6,676 nt of DNA from the NCBI GenBank assembly GCA_001701065.1, contig DAAL01000244.1:1-6676 (forward strand), written 5' to 3'. The notes beneath the pieces were generated by a model. That model was not told the DNA's origin and did no database searches. It saw nothing but the letters and a program-made list of their open reading frames with translations. Positions 1 through 6,003 of this stretch are shown here, piece after piece. The translations under genes were made by a program, and so were the position numbers. This stretch comes from Bacteroidales bacterium GP4. Its GTDB lineage: Bacteria; Bacteroidota; Bacteroidia; Bacteroidales; Muribaculaceae. The stretch's first letter is position 1. Each line of letters opens with the position of its first letter.

Positions 1-291
1 TGTGCTCGACATGACGCTGCGATCGCCCACCTTTTCGCCTGCGTCGGCGGTTCCCCGGAAACCGTGTTCGGGCGAAAATATGATTACGACTTCAATTCCC
101 TCGGCAAGCATTATGTCCAGGGTATGGCGGTCACCCACCATGCCGGTGTGATTGGACAGCAGTCCCACTTTTTTTCCTTTTAGCAACGGAACGTATACAT
201 CAGTGCGGGCTGCGCCCACAATGATTGAGGCTTGTACTGAAACGCCTGTGAAGGACATCAGCAAGATTAATGCGATAACAATGTTTTTCAT
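1..291 (-). CDS. namZ: Exo-beta-N-acetylmuramidase NamZ-like (DUF1343 / GH171), N-terminal part only
   Basis: I translated this partial gene by hand on the minus strand. It starts at the ATG whose complement is CAT at 289-291 and stays open for 97 codons to the window edge. Residues 1-21 form a signal peptide: a Lys after Met, a hydrophobic stretch, then VSVQAS. There is no lipobox cysteine, so the product is probably a soluble periplasmic or secreted protein. The body carries KVGLLSNHTG (41-50) and FSPEHGFRGTADAGE (72-86), the hallmark motifs at the start of the DUF1343/NamZ family. Known members remove terminal N-acetylmuramic acid from peptidoglycan fragments during cell-wall recycling. 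The remaining catalytic domain, normally some 300 residues more, lies outside the window. The gene is divergent from the toxin-antitoxin pair, so it is not part of the sigma-factor operon. Family recognition is strong; the exact substrate is inferred. Confidence 0.88.
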   Translation of the reverse strand, partial: MKNIVIALILLMSFTGVSVQASIIVGAARTDVYVPLLKGKKVGLLSNHTGMVGDRHTLDIMLAEGIEVVIIFSPEHGFRGTADAGEKVGDRSVMSST

Positions 292-295
292 TTTA

Positions 296-303
296 CAAAT
301 ATA
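296..303 (-). promoter_or_regulatory. Possible -7 box for the NamZ gene, implying a leaderless transcript
   Basis: On the minus strand these bases read TATATTTG, a full match to the Bacteroidota -7 consensus TAnnTTTG. Only four bases separate the box from the NamZ start codon, so transcription would begin at or very near the ATG. I see no convincing TTTG -33 element about 20 bases upstream. In such AT-rich DNA the match could be chance. Confidence 0.3.
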
Positions 304-350
304 GCTAAATTTTGTGGATATGCCCTATCCTTTTCCTTAAAAACTTTTTT

Positions 351-360
351 ACTTGCAAGT
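351..360. promoter_or_regulatory. Perfect palindrome over the -33 element, candidate operator
   Basis: ACTTGCAAGT is a perfect 10-base palindrome covering the proposed -33 element. Ribbon-helix-helix antitoxins usually repress their own promoter by binding short palindromes as dimers, so this is a reasonable operator candidate. Assignment rests on position and symmetry only. Confidence 0.4.
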
Positions 361-383
361 GTTATATAAATGAATTATCTTTG
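352..383 (+). promoter_or_regulatory. Bacteroidota-type promoter of the toxin-antitoxin pair
   Basis: The -7 element TATCTTTG at 376-383 fully matches TAnnTTTG. A CTTG at 352-355, close to the TTTG -33 element, lies 20 bases upstream, which is the usual spacing. Transcription would begin near 388-391, leaving a short leader of roughly 25 bases before the antitoxin ATG at 416. This is the best promoter in the window. Confidence 0.65.
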
Positions 384-391
384 TAATACAA
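381..391. promoter_or_regulatory. Second palindrome over the -7 box and start region, candidate operator
   Basis: TTGTA-A-TACAA is a perfect palindrome with 5-base arms and a one-base centre. It overlaps the end of the -7 box and the expected transcription start. Its centre is about 30 bases, close to three helical turns, from the centre of the palindrome at 351-360. That places both on a similar DNA face, although the two arm sequences differ. Confidence 0.38.
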
Positions 392-415
392 TAGCACTAC
401 AAAATATATACTGAT

Positions 416-661
416 ATGAATACATCATCTATACGCCGGCAAACTTCATTTCGACTCAGCGAGGAACTTTTAAGTAGGTTGCAGACTGAGGCTAAACGTC
501 ACAACCGCAGTTTGAATAATCTTGTGGAGAGTGTATTAATGGCATTTGTATCTCAACGCCCCAATAAAACCACAGTTGCCGCAATGAAGGAAGCGGAAAC
601 ATCCGAATCGCTTGAAACTCTTGACCTTAAGGATTTCCGAAATTTTGTGGATTCATTATGA
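416..661 (+). CDS. Ribbon-helix-helix antitoxin of a type II toxin-antitoxin pair
   Basis: This 81-residue protein has an Arc/MetJ-type DNA-binding domain at its N-terminus. RRQTSFRLSEELLSRL (7-22) supplies the basic beta strand and first helix, and NRSLNNLVESVLM (30-42) supplies the second helix. The rest (about 48-81) is polar and acidic and ends with DLKDFRNFVDSL, the sort of flexible tail that wraps and blocks a toxin. Its stop overlaps the toxin start in an ATGA at 658-661, which implies translational coupling. By analogy with DinJ-YafQ it should neutralise the downstream RelE-fold toxin and repress its own promoter, where two palindromes lie. The DinJ name is not used because the similarity is in role and fold rather than clear sequence. 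Base composition is AT-richer than the neighbouring operon, fitting acquisition by transfer. Confidence 0.88.
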   Translation: MNTSSIRRQTSFRLSEELLSRLQTEAKRHNRSLNNLVESVLMAFVSQRPNKTTVAAMKEAETSESLETLDLKDFRNFVDSL

Positions 662-927
662 ATGAACTAAAACTTACCACACAGTTTAAGAAAGACCTTA
701 AACGATACAAGCATAAAACCGAAATAATAGACAAGTTGGAAACTATACTTGGTTTATTAGTTAAAGGACTGCCTATCCCCGAAGAAAATAAACCTCATAT
801 GTTGACCGGTGATTACAAGGGATACATGGAATGCCATGTTGAAAACGATACATTATTAATCTGGTTAGACAAAGAACTTGGAATAATAAAGCTTGTACGC
901 TTCGGTTCCCATTCCGAATTATTTTGA
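658..927 (+). CDS. yafQ: YafQ-family mRNA interferase toxin (RelE superfamily)
   Basis: This 89-residue toxin is close to the 92 residues of E. coli YafQ. Family signatures are FKKDLKRYKHK near the start, PHMLTGDYKGYMECHVEND (46-64) in the middle and the terminal RFGSHSELF (81-89). His47, His60, Asp64, His85 and Phe89 align by eye with the YafQ active-site residues His50, His63, Asp67, His87 and Phe91. The residue after the Asp, Trp68 in YafQ, is Thr65 here. Known members cut mRNA in the ribosomal A site and slow growth when their antitoxin is lost. The frame is full length with no sign of decay, so the pair looks functional. It sits only 28 bases before the sigma-factor gene, so read-through into that operon is possible. 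Confidence 0.9.
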   Translation: MNELKLTTQFKKDLKRYKHKTEIIDKLETILGLLVKGLPIPEENKPHMLTGDYKGYMECHVENDTLLIWLDKELGIIKLVRFGSHSELF

Positions 928-955
928 TAGTAGGTATTGATTAAACTGCGATATA

Positions 956-1456
956 ATGACCGACCGTGAATTTGAAAATTTCTTTCGTATTTCTTATTTG
1001 CCTTTAGGAATGTATGCCCTTCGCATGGTGGACGATGCCGCCGTTGCGCAGGATCTCGTTCAGGATGCATTTATGAAAACATGGGAAATACTTAAATCAG
1101 GAGCCGATATAGACAAATTTAAAAGCTACATGTATCGCAGTGTACGCAACGAATGTATAACTTTTCTACGCCGCCGAAAAGAAACGGTTGACATAGACTC
1201 CCTCCCGGATGTAACCGAAGAAAGTGTGGACACCTCGGTAATGGACGCAAAAATATGGAAAGCTATAGAAAAATTGCCTCCGAGGTGTAAAGAGATATTC
1301 CTGATGAGCAAGCGTGACGGCTTGAGCAACGAAGAGATAGCCGAAGAACTCGGCATATCGATAAAAACCGTCAAGAATCAGATGACGAAGGCTTTCAGCG
1401 ATCTTCGGGAAGAACTTTCCACCGGTCATAAACCTTTCTTCCTCCCCTTCCTCTAA
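956..1456 (+). CDS. ECF RNA polymerase sigma-70 factor, Bacteroidota FecI-like type
   Basis: This 166-residue protein has two-domain ECF architecture. Region 2 spans about residues 8-75 and includes AQDLVQDAFMKTWE (31-44), the core-binding and -10-reading segment. Region 4 spans about 98-152, with LPPRCKEIFLMSKRDGLS (107-124) and the helix-turn-helix NEEIAEELGISIKTVKNQM (125-143) that reads the -35 element. There is no region 1.1 or 3, and length is typical. The tail FFLPFL is hydrophobic, as in many Bacteroidota relatives. It should direct RNA polymerase to the downstream receptor operon and is probably held inactive by the membrane protein at 2112-2552. No full -7 match lies just upstream; TTATTTTG at 919-926 differs from TAnnTTTG at one position, so its own promoter may be there or transcription may come from the toxin gene. 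Confidence 0.95.
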   Translation: MTDREFENFFRISYLPLGMYALRMVDDAAVAQDLVQDAFMKTWEILKSGADIDKFKSYMYRSVRNECITFLRRRKETVDIDSLPDVTEESVDTSVMDAKIWKAIEKLPPRCKEIFLMSKRDGLSNEEIAEELGISIKTVKNQMTKAFSDLREELSTGHKPFFLPFL

Positions 1457-1473
1457 ATTTTTTTGAAAAAAAT
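1457..1473. repeat. Perfect A/T inverted repeat A-T7-G-A7-T after the sigma gene
   Basis: Just after the sigma-factor stop codon, seven Ts (1458-1464), one G and seven As (1466-1472), flanked by A and T, form a perfect palindrome. It contains only A:T pairs and a one-base centre, so it is a poor transcription terminator. It may be a bent or rigid upstream element for the next promoter or merely AT-rich spacer. Confidence 0.45.
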
Positions 1474-1480
1474 AGTTTTT

Positions 1481-1510
1481 CGGATAGGACTTTTTGTGTC
1501 CTTTTGCGTC
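1481..1510 (+). promoter_or_regulatory. Candidate ECF-dependent promoter between sigma gene and the rest of the operon
   Basis: The 88-base gap between the sigma and barrel genes has no TAnnTTTG box. It does contain CGGATAGGAC (1481-1490), a T-rich stretch, and GCGTC (1506-1510) about 35 bases before the next start codon. A CGTC-like -10 core is common in ECF-dependent promoters. The arms AGGAC (1486-1490) and GTCCT (1498-1502) also form a 5-base inverted repeat around a 7-base loop. I infer that the sigma factor may switch on the remaining four genes from here. No start site was measured, and the element borders are guesses. Confidence 0.35.
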
Positions 1511-1544
1511 ATAACGGCAGAAACTAATCAAAATAATAACTGAA

Positions 1545-2110
1545 ATGCGACGTATATTATTCATCACTCTTGCCGTTATGATTGCTTTCACTGCATCATC
1601 CCGTCAGCCCCAACGAGGCTATCGCGGATTTGTGGACTGGAACAATTCATTAATTGAACGACCCGGATTTCTGCCTGCCGACAAAAATCATTATTATTAC
1701 TCTGGAATTTCCACTTCCCATGGCTATCAGATAAATCCCATGTGGTTCGTAGGAGCCGGAATATCGGTGGAAACCAACAAAAATTTGGAACATTAACTTA
1801 CATTATTCCTGTGTTCCTGCAAGGACGCGCCGATTTTAAATTAGGTAAGTTCACACCATTCGTCGATGCACGCATAGGTTACAGCCTTACTGATGGGGGC
1901 GGCATTTATTTCTCTCCTTCCATAGGCTACCGGTTCAACTGGGGAAGAAAGCTTGGCATCAACGTTGGTGTGGGAGCTACGATAAAAGGTAATAAACATG
2001 ACCTTTTCGGCGAAACGATTTCCCCTGAAGGGTATACCATATACGTAAAAACAGGTTCTTATCGTGACCATGAATCTTATTTTTCATTCCGTGTGGGTAT
2101 TGATTTTTGA
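1545..2110 (+). pseudogene. Small outer-membrane beta-barrel protein, interrupted by a -1 frameshift
   Basis: Two overlapping reading frames together make one barrel protein. The first runs from the ATG at 1545 to a TAA at 1794-1796. It encodes a signal peptide (MRRILFITLAVMIAFTAS), then GYRGFVDWNNSL and TSHGYQINPMWFVGAGISVE. The second continues one frame back from about 1787 to the TGA at 2108-2110, with PVFLQGRADF, KFTPFVDARIGYSLTDG, GIYFSPSIGYRF and the terminal FSFRVGIDF, whose aromatic last residue is typical of barrel proteins. Adding one base between about 1776 and 1796 gives an unbroken protein of 188 residues, the expected size. The order of motifs matches exported OmpA-like 8-strand barrels that sit beside sigma/TonB-receptor genes in Bacteroidales. 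The break coincides with an A5 run and the heptamer A-AAT-TTG. It may be a real mutation, an assembly indel or, less likely, recoding. Function is unknown. Confidence 0.78.
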
Positions 2111-2111
2111 A

Positions 2112-2552
2112 ATGGGGAAACACGACAATATAGATTATATAGCCGCCCGCTATCGTGACGGGCTTTTTAAGGTGAAACCGGCACTGGAGCGCATCACTTC
2201 CAAAAAATCCTCTTGGTGGAGTCCATTCCGCATAGCGGCGGCTTCAGCTGCTGTGGTAGTGCTCAGTGCCACAGCCGCAGTAGTGGTTCATTACCATAAT
2301 ATAAGTGAAGCGGAACCTGTTGAGTCCATCGTGCAACCTTCGCCTGTCATGGCAATAAAAATCATTGACTTTGAAAATACCCCTCTTCCCACAGTGGTGG
2401 AGAAGATAAAGGAAGTGTATGGAGTGGAAGTTACCGGTATTCCTGAAAATCCTGAGAATTATGTGCTGTCATTGCATTACGAAGGCACTGCAAGCGATCT
2501 TCTGGATACTATAAATGACATTCTTGACACTGAAATGGAAATAGAAAAGTAA
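2112..2552 (+). CDS. Compact FecR-like membrane protein, probable anti-sigma factor
   Basis: I chose the ATG at 2112, one base after the barrel-gene stop, because a longer in-frame start at 2064 would add 16 hydrophobic residues overlapping the barrel gene. The 146-residue product has a cytoplasmic segment (1-40; IDYIAARYRDGLFKVKPALE), one membrane helix (about 41-59, Ala/Val-rich), and a periplasmic part. Residues 82-144, with IDFENTPLPTVVEKIKEVYGVEV and later LHYEGTASDLLDTINDIL, resemble the DUF4974/STN-like C-terminal domain of FecR anti-sigma factors. The central FecR domain, normally 100 or so residues, is absent. Position between sigma factor and STN receptor supports an anti-sigma role: the short N-terminus would bind the sigma factor and the C-terminal domain would contact the receptor. 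Its stop overlaps the receptor start (TAATG at 2550-2554). The role is inferred; topology is seen. Confidence 0.72.
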   Translation: MGKHDNIDYIAARYRDGLFKVKPALERITSKKSSWWSPFRIAAASAAVVVLSATAAVVVHYHNISEAEPVESIVQPSPVMAIKIIDFENTPLPTVVEKIKEVYGVEVTGIPENPENYVLSLHYEGTASDLLDTINDILDTEMEIEK

Positions 2553-4993
2553 TGCGACGTTTTATTTATATTTTTTTATTATTATGCATGCCGTTGGTTG
2601 GTTTTGCTCAGAAAGTCACTATAAGGGCAGTCAATCAACCGGCGGCAACGGTTTTCCGTTCCATCATCGAGCAGACAGGGAAAAACTTTGTCTACTCGTC
2701 AGAGCTTCTTAAGGACATGAGGATATCAGTGGACGCGCATAATTGTCCTTTAGAGAAAGTATTGTCCGATATATTCAAGGACACCGGAATTGACTACCGC
2801 ATCAAGGGTAACAACGTAGTGTTAAAACATAGAAAATCGGATAAGAAGTCCAAAAACAAGCTTCCGAAACCGGTGTCGTCCCCTATCGTGGTTCGGCAAG
2901 AATTTGACACTACGCTTGTGCTTAAGGAGGTCATAGTAACTTCACGGCTTGAATCGCCTCAGGTGGAAACTCCGGAAATAGGAGCTAAGAAAATTACCGC
3001 CGATGAGGTGCGTAATACCCCCGTGTTGTTCGGTGAAAATGACGTAATAAAGACCCTCCAGATGCAGCCCGGAGTGAACGAAGGAATAGAAGGACTTGCC
3101 GGAATGTATGTCCACGGTGGAAATAACGACGAGAATCTTTACATGCTTGATAATGTGCCTTTATATCAGGTGAATCACTTCGCCGGGCTTTTTTCCGCTT
3201 TCAACACTGACATAATCCGGTACATTGACTTCTTCAAGTCGTCATTTCCGGCTAAGTACGACGGCAGATTGTCCTCGTTCATGGATGTAAGGCTAAAAAA
3301 CGGTTCCACTGACGGACATCATGGTTCGGCACGATTGGGATTGACCTCGGGAGCGTTCAACCTCTCTGGTCCCATCGGCGGCAAAACCACTTATCTCTTT
3401 GGGCTGCGCCGTTCATGGTACGATGTCCTCACCATTCCTGTCTTTGCCGTGGTAAACTCCACGAACAAGGAAGAGAACATGGATTTTCGATATTACTTCA
3501 TGGACCTGAACGCCAAAGTGTCCCATCGTTTTTCCGATAAAGCCAATGCCTTCATAAGCGTTTATTTCGGAAATGATCTTTTTAAAACCAAGGACAAGTG
3601 GTACAATAACGACACTTGGACTGACGAGACCAAAAATAAATTTCACTGGGGTAATCTTGTGGTACAGGCAGGGCTTAACTACCGGTTGAGCCACAACCTG
3701 ACATCGGAATTCACCGCCGCTTACACACGTTTCTTCTCGGGAATGGAGCACCGCGAGAGCTACAATGATTCATTCGGAGATAAACCGAGTGTAACTCATT
3801 CCCACAACCGTAGCGACAATAACATCAACGACTGGATTTTCCGAGGAGATTTTGATTGGCGACCGGGTGAGGACAACCGTGTAAGATTCGGAACAAACTA
3901 CACCCGCCATTCATTTCTGCCTTCACGCAACATGCGCGAGTACTCTTTCAATGACATGAAAACCGTAACGCGTGACTCAACCTGGGCGTACCATGCCGAT
4001 GAGTTTAACGCCTATATCGAGGACGATTGGACCATAAACGATTATTTTCGTGTCAATGCCGGGCTCCATGGATCAATGTTCTGCATCACGGGAAAGACCA
4101 ACTATGGATTATCTCCCCGACTGTCAGTTAATTACCGTCCTGCCGAAAATATAGCGTTGAAAGGTGCCTATAGCCGGACCACTCAGTATGTGCATCAGCT
4201 TACTCAGACTTACCTCGCTCTCCCCACTGACCAATGGATTCCTATAACGGGAAAATTCAAACCGCAGACAGCCGATAAGGTGTCACTAGGAGGCTATTGG
4301 CAGACATCTGACGGAGCCTATACATTTTCTGCAGAAGGCTACTACAAGTATATGTGTAATCTGATAGACTACCGTGACGAGTATTATCTGCAGCCTCCGT
4401 TGGAAATGTGGAACGCGCAGCTTACCACAGGTCATGGCACGTCGAAAGGCATTGACTTCAACATCGAAAAGGTGTCAGGGAAAGTAACCGGGCACATCAG
4501 TTACTCTCTTGCATGGGCTGACCGTACATTCAAGCATAAGAACGGAGGAAAAACCTTTCCGGCTCGTTTTGACAACCGCCACACTGTAAATGTCATGCTC
4601 AACTGGAAAATAAACGATAAAGTGAGCCTTAATGCCGCATGGACGGGGCATTCAGGCAATCGGTTCACTCTTTTGCCACAAGTGTGGGAAGGTACCGGCT
4701 GGGGAATGCAGTCAAGCAGTGACGATGTGCCGTTGAAGAGTTCCATCAACAACTATCAGCTGCCGTTCTATCACCGCCTTGACCTGTCGTGTGTAATCAA
4801 CAACCGGCGCGGGTTCTGGACAATCAGTCTATATAATGCCTATTGCCACATGAACACCATAGCAGTAAGGCGAGGACACCGTGACATTACCGAAATGACA
4901 CCTGACGGTATCAAATACACATCGAAACCTGTGTTCCAAAAAGTAAAACTTTTACCTATAATCCCATCAATATCTTACACATGGACTTTCTAA
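2552..4993 (+). CDS. TonB-dependent outer-membrane receptor with N-terminal STN signalling domain
   Basis: This intact 813-residue receptor begins with a signal peptide (1-20, ending VGFAQ). An STN domain follows (about 21-93; VFRSIIEQTGKNFVYSSELL and ISVDAHNCPLEKVLSDIF). A Lys-rich linker (94-112) leads to a TonB-box-like segment LVLKEVIVTS (122-131). The plug spans about 137-255 with GENDVIKTLQMQPGV (161-175), YVHGGNNDENLYMLDNVPL (186-204) and FPAKYDGRLSSFMDVRLKNG (232-251). The remaining residues form the barrel, closing with SYTWTF. STN domains pass ligand occupancy to a membrane anti-sigma, matching the two upstream genes. Many Bacteroidota receptors have a carboxypeptidase-regulatory-like domain between STN and plug; here it is absent. 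The neighbouring DUF4249 gene, not SusD, argues against a classic glycan SusCD pair. Substrate unknown. Translation is coupled to the genes on both sides. Confidence 0.95.
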   Translation: MRRFIYIFLLLCMPLVGFAQKVTIRAVNQPAATVFRSIIEQTGKNFVYSSELLKDMRISVDAHNCPLEKVLSDIFKDTGIDYRIKGNNVVLKHRKSDKKSKNKLPKPVSSPIVVRQEFDTTLVLKEVIVTSRLESPQVETPEIGAKKITADEVRNTPVLFGENDVIKTLQMQPGVNEGIEGLAGMYVHGGNNDENLYMLDNVPLYQVNHFAGLFSAFNTDIIRYIDFFKSSFPAKYDGRLSSFMDVRLKNGSTDGHHGSARLGLTSGAFNLSGPIGGKTTYLFGLRRSWYDVLTIPVFAVVNSTNKEENMDFRYYFMDLNAKVSHRFSDKANAFISVYFGNDLFKTKDKWYNNDTWTDETKNKFHWGNLVVQAGLNYRLSHNLTSEFTAAYTRFFSGMEHRESYNDSFGDKPSVTHSHNRSDNNINDWIFRGDFDWRPGEDNRVRFGTNYTRHSFLPSRNMREYSFNDMKTVTRDSTWAYHADEFNAYIEDDWTINDYFRVNAGLHGSMFCITGKTNYGLSPRLSVNYRPAENIALKGAYSRTTQYVHQLTQTYLALPTDQWIPITGKFKPQTADKVSLGGYWQTSDGAYTFSAEGYYKYMCNLIDYRDEYYLQPPLEMWNAQLTTGHGTSKGIDFNIEKVSGKVTGHISYSLAWADRTFKHKNGGKTFPARFDNRHTVNVMLNWKINDKVSLNAAWTGHSGNRFTLLPQVWEGTGWGMQSSSDDVPLKSSINNYQLPFYHRLDLSCVINNRRGFWTISLYNAYCHMNTIAVRRGHRDITEMTPDGIKYTSKPVFQKVKLLPIIPSISYTWTF

Positions 4994-5991
4994 AACTTAT
5001 CGCCTTGCTTTTAGCGGCTCTATCGTTTACGGGATGCTCGGAGGATTTTACTCCCGACATTGACACCACACCGGTGCTTTGCATCAACTCTCTCATAATG
5101 GCGGGAGAGCCTATTGAAGTAAAGGTGTCACATACACGGTTATATATCGACGACAGTTCCTCGGACTGTTCGGTACCGGATGCCATTGTCACAATCCATG
5201 CCAACGGCGAATTAAAAGGACCCGATTATCTTCCTGAAGAAGGCGACGTTATCACGGTAAGGGCTGAAAGTGCCGTCTACGGCAACGCTGAAGCTAAAGT
5301 CACAGTTCCTTATGCGGTTCCTGTGGAGTCAATTGAGTGGACACCGGAGTTAGTGGATTTATGGTATGTCGAGCATCCTGAAGCCTCAATATTTTCAATG
5401 GCGGGTGATTTGAGATTCAATCTTTCTGCGGCTATGAAAATAGTGGATCCGGCGATTACCGAGAATTACTACAGGCTCTCGATAATAGGCTTCAATTTTG
5501 CCGGTGACGAAAGGTATGGTGATGCTGTGACATTCTCATTCGGGACATTGCAGTACGAATCGGAACCTATATTTTCTGAGCATATAGGTGTATTTGAATC
5601 GGTCATGGGGAATGAAGCAGGCATGGGGTTCACCTTTTTCACTGATCGGCAATTCTCCGGTAAGGATTATACATTGCATCTGATTTTCAACAACGCTTCC
5701 TACTCGGTCAAAATGTATGGCGAGTGGAACCCTGAATTGTTTGACTGCGGATTGACTCTTACATTGCACACAATTTCACAAAGCTACTACAACTGGGTCA
5801 ATTACCTGTGGCAGCGTGACGAGGGTTCGCTGAATGAATTGGGCGAAATAGGGCTTGGCGACCCAATGTGGGGTTACAGCAATGTCTCGACGGGAGCTGG
5901 TGTTGTGGCGGCTCAGTCCTTCCGCACCACCGACATCAACCTCAAAGACTTCATCGAAGAAACAATCCTAAGTTTGAAGTGGTCAAATTAG
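4981..5991 (+). CDS. DUF4249 family lipoprotein, likely surface-exposed receptor partner
   Basis: The gene starts 13 bases inside the end of the receptor gene, in another frame, so the two are tightly coupled. The 336-residue product has a lipoprotein signal peptide with the lipobox FTGC and lipidated Cys19. The following SEDF places acidic residues at +2/+3 after the Cys, resembling the signal that sends Bacteroidota lipoproteins to the cell surface. Family motifs are TPVLCINSLIMAGEPIEVKVSH (30-51) and the C-terminal WQRDEGSLNELGEIG with GDPMWGYSNVSTGAGVVAAQ (277-312). The body is mostly predicted beta strand. DUF4249 proteins regularly follow this receptor type, where they probably cap or assist the receptor much as SusD does for SusC; this is inference, as the family lacks a settled function. 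The end converges on the antitoxin gene with a gap of only 12 bases and no clear terminator hairpin. Confidence 0.92.
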   Translation: MDFLKLIALLLAALSFTGCSEDFTPDIDTTPVLCINSLIMAGEPIEVKVSHTRLYIDDSSSDCSVPDAIVTIHANGELKGPDYLPEEGDVITVRAESAVYGNAEAKVTVPYAVPVESIEWTPELVDLWYVEHPEASIFSMAGDLRFNLSAAMKIVDPAITENYYRLSIIGFNFAGDERYGDAVTFSFGTLQYESEPIFSEHIGVFESVMGNEAGMGFTFFTDRQFSGKDYTLHLIFNNASYSVKMYGEWNPELFDCGLTLTLHTISQSYYNWVNYLWQRDEGSLNELGEIGLGDPMWGYSNVSTGAGVVAAQSFRTTDINLKDFIEETILSLKWSN

Positions 5992-6003
5992 ACAACCTTA
6001 TGT

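Noticed and set aside
813..1070. Minus-strand open frame across the toxin end and sigma start
   Set aside because: It overlaps two well-supported genes in antisense and shows no motif or start context.
1457..1473. A-T7-G-A7-T palindrome as a transcription terminator for the sigma gene
   Set aside because: An all A:T stem with a one-base loop would not form a stable RNA hairpin, so termination here is unlikely.
1166..1591. Long minus-strand open frame opposite the sigma gene
   Set aside because: It lies antisense to a clear sigma factor, has no recognisable domain, and its composition follows the opposite strand's codon pattern.
1788..1825. Stimulatory RNA structure for programmed frameshifting (hairpin TCCT-GCA-AGGA at 1815-1825)
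   Set aside because: The stem is only four pairs and lies about 27 bases after the heptamer, too far and too weak to act as a typical stimulator. It does not add support for recoding.
1742..2110. A separate GTG-started gene for the second half of the barrel protein
   Set aside because: It has no signal peptide, its first 17 codons are the wrong-frame reading of the first half, and the joined frames give one protein of normal size and motif order.
2064..2111. Upstream in-frame start that would lengthen the anti-sigma candidate by 16 residues
   Set aside because: It overlaps the barrel-gene end by 47 bases and would put a second hydrophobic stretch before the conserved-looking cytoplasmic segment. 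The ATG at 2112, one base after the preceding stop, fits the tight spacing of this operon better.
2552..5991. Classic SusC/SusD glycan-uptake pair
   Set aside because: The lipoprotein has DUF4249 motifs and no SusD signatures, and the receptor lacks the regulatory-like domain usual in SusC. No glycoside hydrolase or lyase is nearby.
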